From: G963555815 sp965249615 [NCBI: bacterium]
Lineage (GTDB): Bacteria > UBA8248 > JACPRG01
Direction: 5' to 3'
Assembly: GCA_965249615.1 (NCBI GenBank)
Contig: CBDFMI010000006.1
Coordinates: forward strand, 434,001-498,000
DNA: 64,000 nucleotides
The notes under the pieces were generated by a model. That model was not told the DNA's origin and did no database searches. It was given only the letters and a program-made list of their open reading frames with translations. The position numbers were made by a program, and so were the translations under genes. Positions 51,073-60,655 of this stretch are shown here, in pieces (within the stretch, counting starts at the first letter, position 1; every line of letters starts with the position of its first letter).

Positions 51073-53448
51073 TTGATCTGGATTCGCCTCTTTCTCTTCT
51101 TCGTTTCGCTCAGCTTCCTTTTTCCTGGTCTCGGCGGGGCGCAGGATGTCTTTCCCACCCCCAAGGGTCTAGAGGCAGCTCAAAAATTTTGGATCGACAT
51201 CTTCACTAAGCACGGCAGGAATCAAGTCGTTATCCACGATGCCGATCACCTGGACGTGGTCTATGAAGTCCTCCAGCTTGATGGGCGCGGCCCCTCCGGC
51301 AAGGTCAGCCCCAAACGGCGGGAGGCCGGGATTCGTCGAGCCAAGAGCCGCTACCGTGAGCTCATCGACTCCTGGAGGAAGAACTCGCCCGACCCCTCTC
51401 AGCTGTCGAGCTCCCATAGGCGGATCTATCTCGCGTTGACGCGCCCGGAGCGCCGCTACAGCCTGCAGGAGGCCCGAAAGAACATTCGCGGGCAACTGGG
51501 ACTTAAAGAGAGGTTCCGCGAGGGCCTTATCCGGTCCGGACTTTATCTGAACCGCATGAAGGAGATCTTTCGCCAGCACGGCCTGCCGGACGATCTCATC
51601 GCCATCCCCCACGTGGAGTCCTCCTTTCAGATCCACGCCCTCTCCAGATACGGGGCTGCGGGGATCTGGCAGTTCACGCGGGACACGGGCCGAAGGTTTC
51701 TCACCATCAATTACGCCATCGATGAGCGCCGGGACCCTATTCTCGCCACTGAAGCGGCGGCAAAACTCCTGAAGGCGAACTTTGCGGATCTGGGGAGCTG
51801 GCCCCTCGCCGTGACGGCCTATAACCATGGCCTCGGAGGGATGAGGAGAGCCGTCCGCACGGTGGGGACCAAAGACCTTCCCACCATTATCCGACGCTAC
51901 AGGGGGCGGATCTTTGGCTTTGCCTCGAAGAATTTTTACGCCGAATTTCTGGCGGCAAGAGAGGTCAACAATCACCCAGAAAAGTATTTCGGCGGGGTTC
52001 CTTTTGCGTCTCCCCTGAAGTTCGATGTTTTCGAAATTCCTGACTACATTGGGATGGAGACCGTCACCCGGCACCTTGGCCTGGGGCAGGAGGAGATCCG
52101 AGCGCTGAACCCGGCCCTTCGCCGCCCTATCCTGGATGGAAGACGGTATCTCCCGAAAGGCTATCCCCTTCGGGTGCCTCCAGGGAGTGGAGAAGAGATC
52201 GCCAGGGCCTACGCCGCCATCCCTTCCGACGAAAAGTCGAGAAGCCAACAGCGCGACCAGTGGTATCGAGTCCGGCGGGGAGATACGCTCATCAAGATCG
52301 CCCGCCTCTTCGGGACTTCCCTCAACGCCCTCGTGGCGGTCAACGATCTCCGAGACCCGGACCGCATCCGTAAAGGGGCGGTCCTCGCCATCCCCCCAGC
52401 GCGCGGGTCCAGAGAACAAGGGCGCCCCGGGTCGTATCAAGTTCAAAGGGGAGACACGCTCGGCAAGATCGCCCGCCTCTTTGGGACCTCCGTCAACGCC
52501 CTCATGGCCGCCAACAACCTTCGGAACCCGAACCACGTTCGTAAAGGGACGGTTCTGACCGTTCCCTCGACGGAGGCGTCCATCAAGCAGGAGCGTCCTC
52601 AGTCGTATCGAGTGCGAAGGGGAGATACGCTGACCGAGATCGCCCGCCTCTTTGGGACCTCCGTCAAGGCCCTGATGGCCGCCAACGGCCTTCGGAACGC
52701 GGACCACGTCCGCAAAGGGGTGGTCCTCGCCATCCCCGGGGTGGAGAAGACGACGCTGGCCCGCCTCGAACAGGAGGAGCCGAAACCGAGCCCTCTAAAA
52801 CCTCCTGAGAAACCCGAGCAAGAGGAGATTGAGGCTGTCCAAATTGACATTGTCCAAGAGGACATCCCTGAGAAAATCCCTGACGAGGTCTTGAACGGGG
52901 AAACCGTCCCCTCAGACGGGAGCCCGGCGGCACCCCCGGCCGAGGAAGAGGCCCCCCTTCCTTCTCCTCTCGCCATCTCCGAGGTCAGATTTCCAGAAGC
53001 CTCCAGGGACCGAGGCTGGATCATCGTTGAGCCGGCGGAGACCCTGGGCCATTTTGCCGATTGGCTTGAGGTGGAGACCCAGGCCCTCAGACACCTGAAC
53101 AGGCTCAGGCGCGGGAGGGCCATTCAGGTCGGACAGCGGATCTCACTCGCCTTTCAAAAAGTGGGCGTGGAGGTGTTCGAGGCAAGACGGCTTGAGTACC
53201 ACAGGGGGCTAGAAGAGGACTTCTTTGAGGTCTACCAGGTCGAGGGAACCGAGCTCCACGCCCTCCAGACCGGGGAGAATATCTGGGCCCTCGCCCGTGG
53301 ACGCTATGGGGTTCCCTTCTGGCTCGTGGCCAGATATAATCCTGACAAAATCCTTTCCCGGTTGGGCACAGGGGAGCGGGTGGTCATTCCCATTGTCGGG
53401 TCCCGGGCGGCTGAACCGCTTCAAGCGGAGACCGGTATCGAGCCCTAA
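51073..53448 (+). CDS. mltD: Membrane-bound lytic murein transglycosylase D with LysM repeats
   Basis: 791 residues starting at TTG 51073 after TCGGAGGAA. A signal peptide (IRLFLFFVSLSFLFPGLGGA) is followed by an SLT domain with catalytic Glu182 in AIPHVESSFQIHALSRYGAA and GIWQFTRDTGRRF. Three well-conserved LysM domains follow at about 398-441, 455-498 and 512-555 (each starting Y-x-V-x-R-G-D-T-L), then an acidic Pro-rich linker and two diverged LysM-like units near 648-692 and 721-770. It cleaves peptidoglycan glycan strands in the periplasm. No lipobox Cys is seen. Confidence 0.94.
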   Translation: MIWIRLFLFFVSLSFLFPGLGGAQDVFPTPKGLEAAQKFWIDIFTKHGRNQVVIHDADHLDVVYEVLQLDGRGPSGKVSPKRREAGIRRAKSRYRELIDSWRKNSPDPSQLSSSHRRIYLALTRPERRYSLQEARKNIRGQLGLKERFREGLIRSGLYLNRMKEIFRQHGLPDDLIAIPHVESSFQIHALSRYGAAGIWQFTRDTGRRFLTINYAIDERRDPILATEAAAKLLKANFADLGSWPLAVTAYNHGLGGMRRAVRTVGTKDLPTIIRRYRGRIFGFASKNFYAEFLAAREVNNHPEKYFGGVPFASPLKFDVFEIPDYIGMETVTRHLGLGQEEIRALNPALRRPILDGRRYLPKGYPLRVPPGSGEEIARAYAAIPSDEKSRSQQRDQWYRVRRGDTLIKIARLFGTSLNALVAVNDLRDPDRIRKGAVLAIPPARGSREQGRPGSYQVQRGDTLGKIARLFGTSVNALMAANNLRNPNHVRKGTVLTVPSTEASIKQERPQSYRVRRGDTLTEIARLFGTSVKALMAANGLRNADHVRKGVVLAIPGVEKTTLARLEQEEPKPSPLKPPEKPEQEEIEAVQIDIVQEDIPEKIPDEVLNGETVPSDGSPAAPPAEEEAPLPSPLAISEVRFPEASRDRGWIIVEPAETLGHFADWLEVETQALRHLNRLRRGRAIQVGQRISLAFQKVGVEVFEARRLEYHRGLEEDFFEVYQVEGTELHALQTGENIWALARGRYGVPFWLVARYNPDKILSRLGTGERVVIPIVGSRAAEPLQAETGIEP
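52261..52738 (+). repeat. Three 171-bp-period LysM-coding repeats
   Basis: The three conserved LysM units of mltD recur every 171 bp (starts near 52264, 52435 and 52606) with high base identity, pointing to recent tandem duplication of domain plus linker. Confidence 0.8.
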
Positions 53449-53533
53449 AGGCAACCCGCCGCTTCCCTCAAAGGGGATCTAAACCGGGCGGGCTGTCCCG
53501 TAGGTTCCAAGAGCGACAGCCTCCAGGGGAATC

Positions 53534-54700
53534 ATGGACCTCAAGATCTCCAAAGAAGAACTTCAGAAGGCGCTCGCCCGAGTGCAGGGGATCGTCGAGA
53601 CCCGCACCAGCGCCATGCCCATCCTTCAAAACTTCCTCCTCCAGGTGCCTAAAAAAAAGAAAGAGGGCAAGGTGGTCGTCTCCGCCACTGACCTGGACAT
53701 CAGCTTCCAGGGGACCTACGAGGCAGAGATCCTCTCCCCGGGCCAGATCACCCTCCCCGCCCGAAAGGTTTTTGACATCGTCAAAGAACTCCCCTCCGCC
53801 GAGGTCTCCCTCAAGTTGGAAGAGAATCAATGGCTGCGCCTCACGTGTGCGAAAAGCGTCTTCCGGTTCCCAGGGCTTCCGGCGGAGGATTTCCCCGCGG
53901 TCCCCTCCCTGCAGGAAGGGCCCACCCTTGACCTGAAGGCCCAGGATCTGGCGGAGATGCTCCGGAAAACCATGTTCGCCATCTCGACGGACGAGACCCG
54001 TCACGCCCTCAACGGGGTCTTCTTGGAGGGAGAAAAGGATCGCCTGAGCTTGGTGGCAACCGATGGGCACCGGCTGGCCTTCATCTCCCGGGCCTGTGAG
54101 CCCCTTCAAGAGCCGGTTGGATTCATCGTCCACCGCAAGGCCGTCGCCGAACTCCTAAAACTTCTCTCTGAGGTGAAAGACACCGTCCGCGTACAGGTCC
54201 AGGAAAATCACGTCCTATTCGCCTTGGGTTCCTTGCTGATCGTCTCAAGGCTCATCGAGGGCCAGTTCCCCAATTACCGCCAGGTCATCCCCAGCCAGAA
54301 CGAGCGAAAGGTCTCCCTTTCCCGTGCCGCCCTCTGGGGAGGGCTTCGCCGGGTGTCTCAGATGGCCGACGAGAGGTCCCGCCTGGTCAAGTTCAAGCTG
54401 GAGCCCAAGACCCTCTCCCTGCTCACCGACGCTCGGGAGCTCGGGGAAGCCCACGAGACCCTCGAGGTGGACTATGAGGGAGAGGAGGTCACCGTCGGCT
54501 TCAACGCCAGATATGTCCTGGACTTCCTGAACGCCATTGAAACCGAGTCGGTTCAAGTCGCGCTGAATGACCCTCTGAGTCCAGGCCTTTTCCGACCCGA
54601 TGGAGCCGAAGGCCAAGAGAAACCCCCCTCCGGCAAGGGGAAGAAGAAAGCACCGAGTCAAGAGGAATACCTCTGCGTTATCATGCCCATGCGGGTCTAG
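53534..54700 (+). CDS. dnaN: DNA polymerase III sliding clamp (beta subunit)
   Basis: 388 residues with the three-fold clamp architecture. Seen are MDLKISKEELQKALARVQGI, VSATDLDISFQGTY, FAISTDETRHALNGVFLEGE, LVATDGHRLAFISR and the C-terminal LCVIMPMRV. A Lys/Gly/Glu-rich insert just before the C terminus (PDGAEGQEKPPSGKGKKKAP) lengthens the third domain slightly. It is not next to dnaA or recF here, so the usual replication-origin cluster is split. A weak hairpin with following T residues (54709-54721) may end transcription. Confidence 0.97.
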   Translation: MDLKISKEELQKALARVQGIVETRTSAMPILQNFLLQVPKKKKEGKVVVSATDLDISFQGTYEAEILSPGQITLPARKVFDIVKELPSAEVSLKLEENQWLRLTCAKSVFRFPGLPAEDFPAVPSLQEGPTLDLKAQDLAEMLRKTMFAISTDETRHALNGVFLEGEKDRLSLVATDGHRLAFISRACEPLQEPVGFIVHRKAVAELLKLLSEVKDTVRVQVQENHVLFALGSLLIVSRLIEGQFPNYRQVIPSQNERKVSLSRAALWGGLRRVSQMADERSRLVKFKLEPKTLSLLTDARELGEAHETLEVDYEGEEVTVGFNARYVLDFLNAIETESVQVALNDPLSPGLFRPDGAEGQEKPPSGKGKKKAPSQEEYLCVIMPMRV

Positions 54701-54744
54701 CCCCTTCGGGCACGCAGTGCCTTTCCCCTTTTACTGGCGACGCT

Positions 54745-55125
54745 TTAGTCTTCCAGGATGACCTCGGCGAGGGCCATCTCGTCGGTGTGGGAGAGGCTCA
54801 CGTGGGCCTTTCTGACGCCGAGCGAGTGGGCTCTTCGCTCGGCGGCACCGTACAGATGAAGGTCTGGACGGCCCCCCTCGGCGGGGAGGACCTCGATCTC
54901 CGTCCACGAAAGGCCACCATGGGGCCAGCCCCTGCCCAGGGCCTTAAAAGCGGCCTCTTTGGCAGCGAAGCGGGCGGCGTAGTGCGTGTACTTTCGCGGG
55001 CGGGATTCGCAATAGACGATCTCGGCGGATGTGAACACCCGGCGGAAGAACCGCGTCCCGTATCGCGTGCCCGCCGATTGAAGCCTTGCCACATCGACGA
55101 GGTCAGTCCCGATGCCGACGATCAT
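54745..55125 (-). CDS. acpS: Holo-[acyl-carrier-protein] synthase
   Basis: 126 residues. Transfers 4'-phosphopantetheine from CoA to acyl carrier protein. MIVGIGTDLVDVARLQSA carries the conserved metal Asp, RFAAKEAAFKALGRGW the Glu/Lys active-site helix and HVSLSHTDEMALAEVIL the C-terminal motif. The ATG at 55125 follows GGAGGTGG; an upstream ATG at 55149 is less likely. Confidence 0.95.
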   Translation of the reverse strand: MIVGIGTDLVDVARLQSAGTRYGTRFFRRVFTSAEIVYCESRPRKYTHYAARFAAKEAAFKALGRGWPHGGLSWTEIEVLPAEGGRPDLHLYGAAERRAHSLGVRKAHVSLSHTDEMALAEVILED

Positions 55126-55340
55126 CCGCCACCTCCGATGAAAAATCATCCATGGGGAAGTTTTTAGTCATTATAGACGAAGAGGGGCGGGCGTGAGAAC
55201 CGACTGGCGCCTTGAAAATGTGAAAATGAAAAATTGAAAAAGTCCTACCTCTTAAAATCCCTTGTCATGGAAGACGGATGGTGTTAGTTTCCTACTTGTC
55301 CTGGGTGCTTCAGCTGATGCCTTCCGCAAGTTCTTCTTAG

Positions 55341-56795
55341 ATGAAATTTGAGCAAGACTTCCAAAGCCTGATCGAGCTCGTCAGCAATGTCACAGACGCC
55401 TTCACGGCGGGAGTTTTTCTCCCCGGCCCCGCGGAGGGAATGCTGACTCTCAGGATCTATCACACCCTCAGCGACCATCTGAGGACCGATGCCCATATTG
55501 AGCGCGGGCAGGGGCTTGTCGGCTGGGTGGCCGAACACGGCAAACCCTTGAATTCCGTAGAGTTCAAGCACGACATCTCTGCCCTCGGTCTCTACGGCGG
55601 GCCAGAGGACATCAAATCTTTCATGGCCGTCCCGATTCGCACCCCAGAGGGGACCGGCGTCCTCTGCATAGACAGCAAGCGTCAATATGTCTTCACCCCC
55701 AAGGTTCAAAAGATCCTCCTCGACTTTTCGCGGCTCATCTCCTACCTGCTGGAGAACTCTGACGTCTACCGGCAGATTGGCCGAGGGGCCATCTCTCTTT
55801 CCGATATGCGGGACTACGCAGGGGCCCTCACCCATTCCTGCGATGAGGAGGCCTTCCTCGACTCCGCTTGCAATCTGCCAAAGAAACTCCTGGACTATGA
55901 TGCCTGCCTCATCGCCCTGCGGGCCCCCGGGGAGGACCGCTTTGAAGTGGCTCGCTGTATCTGTCGCTTGGAGGACCCCCTGGAGGGACGCCCGGTCGAC
56001 CTCGACCGAAGCCTCGTGGGCTGGGTCCTCTCCCGCGGGGAGGTCCTTCATCTGCAGACCCTGAACCGAGAGAGGGGCAAGAGTCACCTCATCCATCCCG
56101 AAGAGCCGGCGTGGCCCGTGGCCTCTTTCCTCGGCCTCCCTCTTCAGGTGGCAGAGGATTTCCTCGGCGTCCTCGCCTTCACCCGCTCGAGGCCGGGGGG
56201 ATTTTTGGATCGGGAGCTTGCGGCGGCCGAACTGGTCCAGCGCCTGCTGTCCCTGGGCCTCGCCAACACCAGAATGCATACCAAGTGGCGGAACCTGGCC
56301 GAGGTGGACCGCCTCACGGGCCTTCCGAACTACCGCCGTTTTCAGGCTCATCTCAAGGCCGCGCTGGAGCGGACCACCGAGCAAAAAGGGTTTCTCGCCC
56401 TGCTGGCCGTCGAGGCCGTGGAATTTCCCGACCCGGGTCGGGAGGCTTGGCTGGGAGATGGGCTCCTCAAGGAGCTGGCGCTTCTTCACCGGCAGTTTGC
56501 GGGGGACCCGGACTTAGTGACATGCTTTCAAGGACAGAGGTTCCTCCTCGCCTTAGAGGGGGCGAGTCCCGAAGCGGCGCGGGCCCTCGCCGAGAGGCTC
56601 CGGGAGGTTGTCGAGGAGACCATCTTTCCTTCCCAGGGCCCTCAAGTCCGCCTCAGGATCCACATCGGCCTCAGCAGCTTTCCAGAGGACGGTCGCACAG
56701 AGGGGCAGCTCGTCCTTCAAGGGCTTCGAGCGCTGGAGTGGGCCAAGGAAGAGGGGCGAAACACCATCTGTTCTTGCGCGGAGGTAATGGAGTGA
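55341..56795 (+). CDS. GAF-domain protein with degenerate GGDEF domain
   Basis: 484 residues, no membrane segment. A first GAF domain (about 10-140: GQGLVGWVAEHGKPLNSVEF) is followed by a second (about 165-305: VGWVLSRGEVLHLQTLNRER). A C-terminal GGDEF-fold domain (about 310-484) has the entry motif DRLTGLPNYRRFQAH, but the active-site loop reads QGQRF (397-401) instead of GGDEF, so diguanylate cyclase activity is unlikely. It may sense a ligand and act through binding. Only two bases separate it from mreB, so the two are co-expressed. Confidence 0.85.
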   Translation: MKFEQDFQSLIELVSNVTDAFTAGVFLPGPAEGMLTLRIYHTLSDHLRTDAHIERGQGLVGWVAEHGKPLNSVEFKHDISALGLYGGPEDIKSFMAVPIRTPEGTGVLCIDSKRQYVFTPKVQKILLDFSRLISYLLENSDVYRQIGRGAISLSDMRDYAGALTHSCDEEAFLDSACNLPKKLLDYDACLIALRAPGEDRFEVARCICRLEDPLEGRPVDLDRSLVGWVLSRGEVLHLQTLNRERGKSHLIHPEEPAWPVASFLGLPLQVAEDFLGVLAFTRSRPGGFLDRELAAAELVQRLLSLGLANTRMHTKWRNLAEVDRLTGLPNYRRFQAHLKAALERTTEQKGFLALLAVEAVEFPDPGREAWLGDGLLKELALLHRQFAGDPDLVTCFQGQRFLLALEGASPEAARALAERLREVVEETIFPSQGPQVRLRIHIGLSSFPEDGRTEGQLVLQGLRALEWAKEEGRNTICSCAEVME

Positions 56796-56797
56796 GG

Positions 56798-57823
56798 ATG
56801 CCACTGAGCTTTTTGCCCCGGCGGCTGGCCGGGGACATCGCCATCGACCTCGGTACCGCCAATACCCTCATCTACATCCCCGGGAGAGGGATCGTGTTGC
56901 AGCAACCCTCGGTCGTGGCCGTTGTCCAGGACAATGGGGAGGTCCTCGCCGTGGGGGATGGGGCGAAGACCATGTGGGGCAAGACGCCGGACTCCATCAC
57001 CATCATCCGGCCCATGAAAGATGGCGTCATCGCTGATTTTGAAGTCACCCGAACCATGATCCAGTACTTCATCCGCCAGGTCTATCAGGGCCGGCGCTAC
57101 TTCAAGCCTCGAATGATGGTGTGCGTTCCCTCCGGGATCACCCAGGTGGAAAAACGCGCCGTGAAGGAGTCGGCCTTTCAGTCGGGGGCCCGAAGTGTCC
57201 ATCTCATCGAGGAGCCCATGGCGGCCGCCATCGGCAGCAAGCTGCCCGTCCACGAGGTGGGCGGGAACATGGTCGTCGACATCGGGGGTGGGACCACCGA
57301 GGTCGCCGTCATCTCCCGATATGCCACCGCCTACAGCGAGTCCATCCGAATCGCGGGGGACGAGATGGATGAGGCTATCCAGGCCCAGGTGAAGCGGGTT
57401 TACAGGCTTGCCATCGGCCCCTTTGAGGCCGAACGGGCCAAGATCGAGATCGGCTCCGCCGCCCCCCTGGACTCCCCGCTGACGACTGTCATCCGGGGCC
57501 GGGACATTGTGGAGGGGATCCCCAAGGCCATCAATGTCGACGACACCATGATCCGTGAGGCCCTCAACGGCCCTGTGAAGGCCATTGTGGAGGCCATCCG
57601 GCGGGCCCTGGAGCGTTCCACGCCGGAGCAGGCCGCCGACATCACGCGAAAGGGCATCGTCCTGGCGGGTGGCGGATCGCTTCTGAAGGGCCTGGGAAAA
57701 CGCCTGCACGAGGAGACGGGTCTTCGCATCTATCGGGCCAAGGACCCCCTAACAGCCATCGTGCGAGGGACCGGGGAAGTCCTGGAAAACATGAAGATAA
57801 TGCACAAGGTCTGCGTCACCTAG
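56798..57823 (+). CDS. mreB: Rod-shape actin-like protein MreB
   Basis: 341 residues. The phosphate-1 motif IAIDLGTANTLIYIPGRGIV, the MMVCVPSGITQVEKRAVKES block, phosphate-2 MVVDIGGGTTEVAVIS and the adenosine motif GIVLAGGGSLLKGLGKRL are complete. MreB filaments guide lateral wall synthesis under the inner membrane. The start at 56798 follows the GAF/GGDEF stop directly; a longer open frame from 56111 runs through that gene and is spurious. No mreC or mreD follows; a CvpA-like gene does. Confidence 0.96.
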   Translation: MPLSFLPRRLAGDIAIDLGTANTLIYIPGRGIVLQQPSVVAVVQDNGEVLAVGDGAKTMWGKTPDSITIIRPMKDGVIADFEVTRTMIQYFIRQVYQGRRYFKPRMMVCVPSGITQVEKRAVKESAFQSGARSVHLIEEPMAAAIGSKLPVHEVGGNMVVDIGGGTTEVAVISRYATAYSESIRIAGDEMDEAIQAQVKRVYRLAIGPFEAERAKIEIGSAAPLDSPLTTVIRGRDIVEGIPKAINVDDTMIREALNGPVKAIVEAIRRALERSTPEQAADITRKGIVLAGGGSLLKGLGKRLHEETGLRIYRAKDPLTAIVRGTGEVLENMKIMHKVCVT

Positions 57824-57854
57824 GGATTCCTGAAAGCAGGAACGGGAGCCTTTC

Positions 57855-58490
57855 ATGGGAGTTCTGGATTACGTCATTCTGGGCATCCTGGGGGCCAACG
57901 CCCTCTATGGTTTCCTCAGAGGGATGGTCCGGGAGGCCCTTTCGTTGGCGGTCTGGGTGGCGAGTTATATGGTGGCGGCCCGGGTTTACGGCTTCGGGGC
58001 AGCGTACCTGGGTCGGGTTGCCGGGGACCCCATCCTGGCGGGCGGGATCAGCTTTACCACCGTCTTCCTCGTGACCACCCTTGTGATTGGGACACTGGTG
58101 GGGTTGATTTATCGACTGACCAGCCGAGGCTCTCCCTCTTTCCCCAGCCGGTTCATCGGATCTATCTTCGGTTTCGCCCGGGGGTTCCTCGTTGTCTCGG
58201 TCCTTCTCCTCTTCTCCAACACCTTCTCCGAACGGGCCACCCAGGGAGACCTCCTGAACAGTTCTCCCCTGGCCCCCTATTTGGACATTATGACTGAGTC
58301 CATCTCCCTGGCTTTCCCCACCGCGAACCATGGGTCTCTGGACAACCGGCTCACCCGGGAACTCAAAGACGTCCGAAAAAATCGAGGTGAGGGGCTCCTC
58401 GGAAACCTGGCGAAGGCTATGGAAAGCCGTCAGGACCCCGAGCGGCTTAAAGAAACTGTGAAGGATTTGTCCCTCGAGGAGCTACAATAG
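57855..58490 (+). CDS. CvpA family membrane protein
   Basis: 211 residues with four hydrophobic helices at the N terminus (DYVILGILGANALYGFLRGM, LAVWVASYMVAARV, FTTVFLVTTLVIGTLVGLIY, FGFARGFLVVSVLLLFSNTF), the CvpA fold, then a charged cytosolic tail. CvpA proteins are linked to envelope homeostasis and bacteriocin production. The gene lies 31 bp downstream of mreB in the same direction. Confidence 0.88.
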   Translation: MGVLDYVILGILGANALYGFLRGMVREALSLAVWVASYMVAARVYGFGAAYLGRVAGDPILAGGISFTTVFLVTTLVIGTLVGLIYRLTSRGSPSFPSRFIGSIFGFARGFLVVSVLLLFSNTFSERATQGDLLNSSPLAPYLDIMTESISLAFPTANHGSLDNRLTRELKDVRKNRGEGLLGNLAKAMESRQDPERLKETVKDLSLEELQ

Positions 58491-58521
58491 GGGGCCTCCT
58501 CTCTTCGAGGCCCAATCATTC

Positions 58522-59393
58522 TTGACCCCACGCCATCGCTCACGGAGACCCCCCGCCTGGATCCAGGCCCTCGCCCACGACCGGGAGAGCGGCGCGACGG
58601 TCTTGGCCCAACGGGCGGCGAAGGGCCTTCTCAAAGCCCTCAAGAGGCATCAAGGCGACAGCGAGTTCATTGAAGAGATCGCTCGCCTCGGTAGGCAGCT
58701 TCAGTTGGCCCAACCGGCCATGGCACCCCTCTTTCACCTGGCGAACGCGGCCCTTCTCGGCGCCTCGGCAAAAAGGCCTGCTGAAGGGGCCACCCGGTCT
58801 GTCGCCAAATTCCTTAAATCCCTCGAGTGGGCCAAGGGCCAGCTTCTTCGGGTTGCCCTCCCCCTCATTCCGAGGGGGGGGCGTCTTCTGACTCATTCAG
58901 CCAGCAGCGCCGTTGAGGCCCTCCTTCGGGAGGTTGAAGGGGTCTCGGTCCTGTGCACCGAGTCCAGGCCGGGCCATGAGGGCCTGGGGCTTCACCGGCG
59001 GCTCTCGCGCGCAGGGGTGCACGTTCGCCTCGTCCCCGACCTGGCGGCCTTTGAAGCTTTTAAAGAGATGGATCTCTTTCTCGTTGGTGCGGACGCCCTC
59101 ACGCCCCGGGGCCTGATTCACAAGATAGGGACGGCTCCCCTGGCGCGATGGGCGAGAGAGCATGGGGTCCCGGTCTTCACGCTGTGCACGACCCAAAAAT
59201 TTCTGCCCGAGCGGATGCTGCCAGCCCCGCCTTTGAGAGTGAGGGGCTCTTTGACCGGACGCCTTGGCGGCATTTGACCTGCGTCGTTACAGAGCGAGGC
59301 CCCATGGGGAGAAAGGAGGTGCTTCAAGCGATCGCTTCCATCCAGATTGCTCGTGCCTGGAAGACCCTCGCTCGTGAGGAGAGAGAGGGCTGA
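58522..59393 (+). pseudogene. eIF2B-alpha-like / sugar-phosphate isomerase-type protein, frameshifted
   Basis: The frame from 58522 (TTG) reads as an eIF-2B alpha/beta/delta-family protein: LTHSASSAVEALLREVEGVS, VLCTESRPGHEGLGLHRRLS, LFLVGADALTPRGLIHKIGT. It ends early at 59277 after a nonsense-looking tail. The expected C terminus (ESEGLFDRTPWRHLTCVVTE then RGPMGRKEVL) continues in another frame to 59393. A one-base loss near 59240, within a C run, restores the fit. In bacteria this family includes ribose-1,5-bisphosphate and methylthioribose-phosphate isomerase relatives. It is either a pseudogene or an assembly error. Confidence 0.8.
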
Positions 59394-59455
59394 GGGTTGA
59401 GTGCTGTCCGATGCGCCTGACCCCATCGGGGTGGCTCCGAAGGGAGGGCCTGCGG

Positions 59456-59461
59456 TATACT
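59456..59461 (+). promoter_or_regulatory. Possible -10 element before the epimerase gene
   Basis: TATACT 55 bases before the ATG, with a weak TGGCTC at -35 (18-bp spacer). The leader contains an A/T-rich run and the ribosome site AAGGAGGAAGG. Confidence 0.4.
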
Positions 59462-59515
59462 CCCCGCGATTTTCTTAAAAATTAAAAATTCTTCTTTCAA
59501 GGAGGAAGGAGGTTC

Positions 59516-60637
59516 ATGCGCATTCTAGTGACAGGGGGGGCCGGATTTATCGGCTCCTTCCTGGTGGATGAGCTCATCGGGCGCGGCCATGAGGTCAGAG
59601 TGTTCGACGCCCTCCTTCCCCAGGTCCACGGAGATGGGGGCCGACCCGCCTATCTCAATCCAAAGGCCGAGCTCGTTCACGGTGATGTCCGAGACCGGGA
59701 GGCCCTTGGCGCCGCCCTGGAGGGGGTGGAATGGGTCTACCACAAGGCGGGGGCGGTGGGGGTTGGGCAGTCCCAGTACGAGATCAAGCATTATGTGGAT
59801 GTCAATATCGGTGGGACTGCGAACCTCCTGGATCTCCTGGTGAGTTCAACGAATCAAGTCCGGGGGCTGGTGGTGGCCGCCTCCATGAGCAGCTACGGGG
59901 AGGGGAGCTACCGCTGCGAGGGGCAAAAATCGTGCGGAGTCATCCGCCCCCCCCTTCGGACGCTTGAGCAGATGGCCAAGAGGGAGTGGGAACCCCTCTG
60001 TCCCCATTGTGGTGCTCACCTTCACCCCATCCCGACCGATGAGGAGGCCGCCTTTCACCCCAACTCCGTCTACGCCATCACGAAGCAGGTCCAGGAGGAC
60101 CTCGTCGTGAATTTCGGAAGGACCTACGCCCTTCCGGTCGCCTCCTTTCGGTACTTCAACGTCTACGGGCCCCGCCAGTCTCTCTCCAATCCTTACACCG
60201 GGGTGGCCGCCATCTTCCTCAGCCGCTTGAAGAACGACCAGCCTCCGGTGATCTACGAGGACGGCCGCCAGACCCGGGATTTTGTCTCCGTCCATGACGT
60301 GGTTCAGGCCAATCTGAGGGCGCTGGAGCAGGACTGGAAGGGTCCCCTGGTGCTGAACATCGGAAGCGGTGAGCCCCGGAAAATCTCGGGCATCGCCGAG
60401 ACCCTCGCCCAAGTGCTCGGAAAAGAAATAGCGCCCGATGTGACCCAGACCCCCAGGAAGGGTGATGTCCGCCACTGTTTTGCCGATATCAGCCGGGCCC
60501 AAAAAGCCCTCGATTTTGTCCCTCAAGTGGATTTTGAGACGGGGATGCGAGAGCTTATTGAGTGGTCGAGGGAGGTTGAGGCGGAAGACCGGTTCGACCA
60601 GGCCGCGGGGGAACTGAAAGCCCGGGGGCTCCTATGA
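59516..60637 (+). CDS. NAD-dependent epimerase, dTDP-L-rhamnose 4-epimerase-like
   Basis: A 373-residue extended SDR. NAD motif ILVTGGAGFIGSFLVDELIG, catalytic Ser region AASMSSYGEG and Y-x-x-x-K in NSVYAITKQVQED are present. Between them is an insertion with four Cys (YRCEGQKSC ... EPLCPHCGAHL), a zinc-ribbon-like element also seen in the WbiB/dTDP-rhamnose 4-epimerase group. FRYFNVYGPRQSLSNPYTGV is likewise typical. It probably makes a nucleotide sugar for surface glycans. A strong AAGGAGGAAGG ribosome site precedes the ATG. It converges on pyk with an 18-bp gap. Confidence 0.9.
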   Translation: MRILVTGGAGFIGSFLVDELIGRGHEVRVFDALLPQVHGDGGRPAYLNPKAELVHGDVRDREALGAALEGVEWVYHKAGAVGVGQSQYEIKHYVDVNIGGTANLLDLLVSSTNQVRGLVVAASMSSYGEGSYRCEGQKSCGVIRPPLRTLEQMAKREWEPLCPHCGAHLHPIPTDEEAAFHPNSVYAITKQVQEDLVVNFGRTYALPVASFRYFNVYGPRQSLSNPYTGVAAIFLSRLKNDQPPVIYEDGRQTRDFVSVHDVVQANLRALEQDWKGPLVLNIGSGEPRKISGIAETLAQVLGKEIAPDVTQTPRKGDVRHCFADISRAQKALDFVPQVDFETGMRELIEWSREVEAEDRFDQAAGELKARGLL

Positions 60638-60655
60638 GGTCTGCCTGACGAAAAG

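Noticed and set aside
51169-52707. A 512-residue minus-strand frame opposite mltD
   Set aside because: Antisense of the SLT and LysM coding sequence. Its apparent internal repeats are only the LysM repeats read backwards.
56111-56797. N-terminal extension of mreB through the GAF/GGDEF gene
   Set aside because: The extension is Gly/Arg/Pro-rich noise in another frame of a real gene, and MreB has a normal start at 56798.
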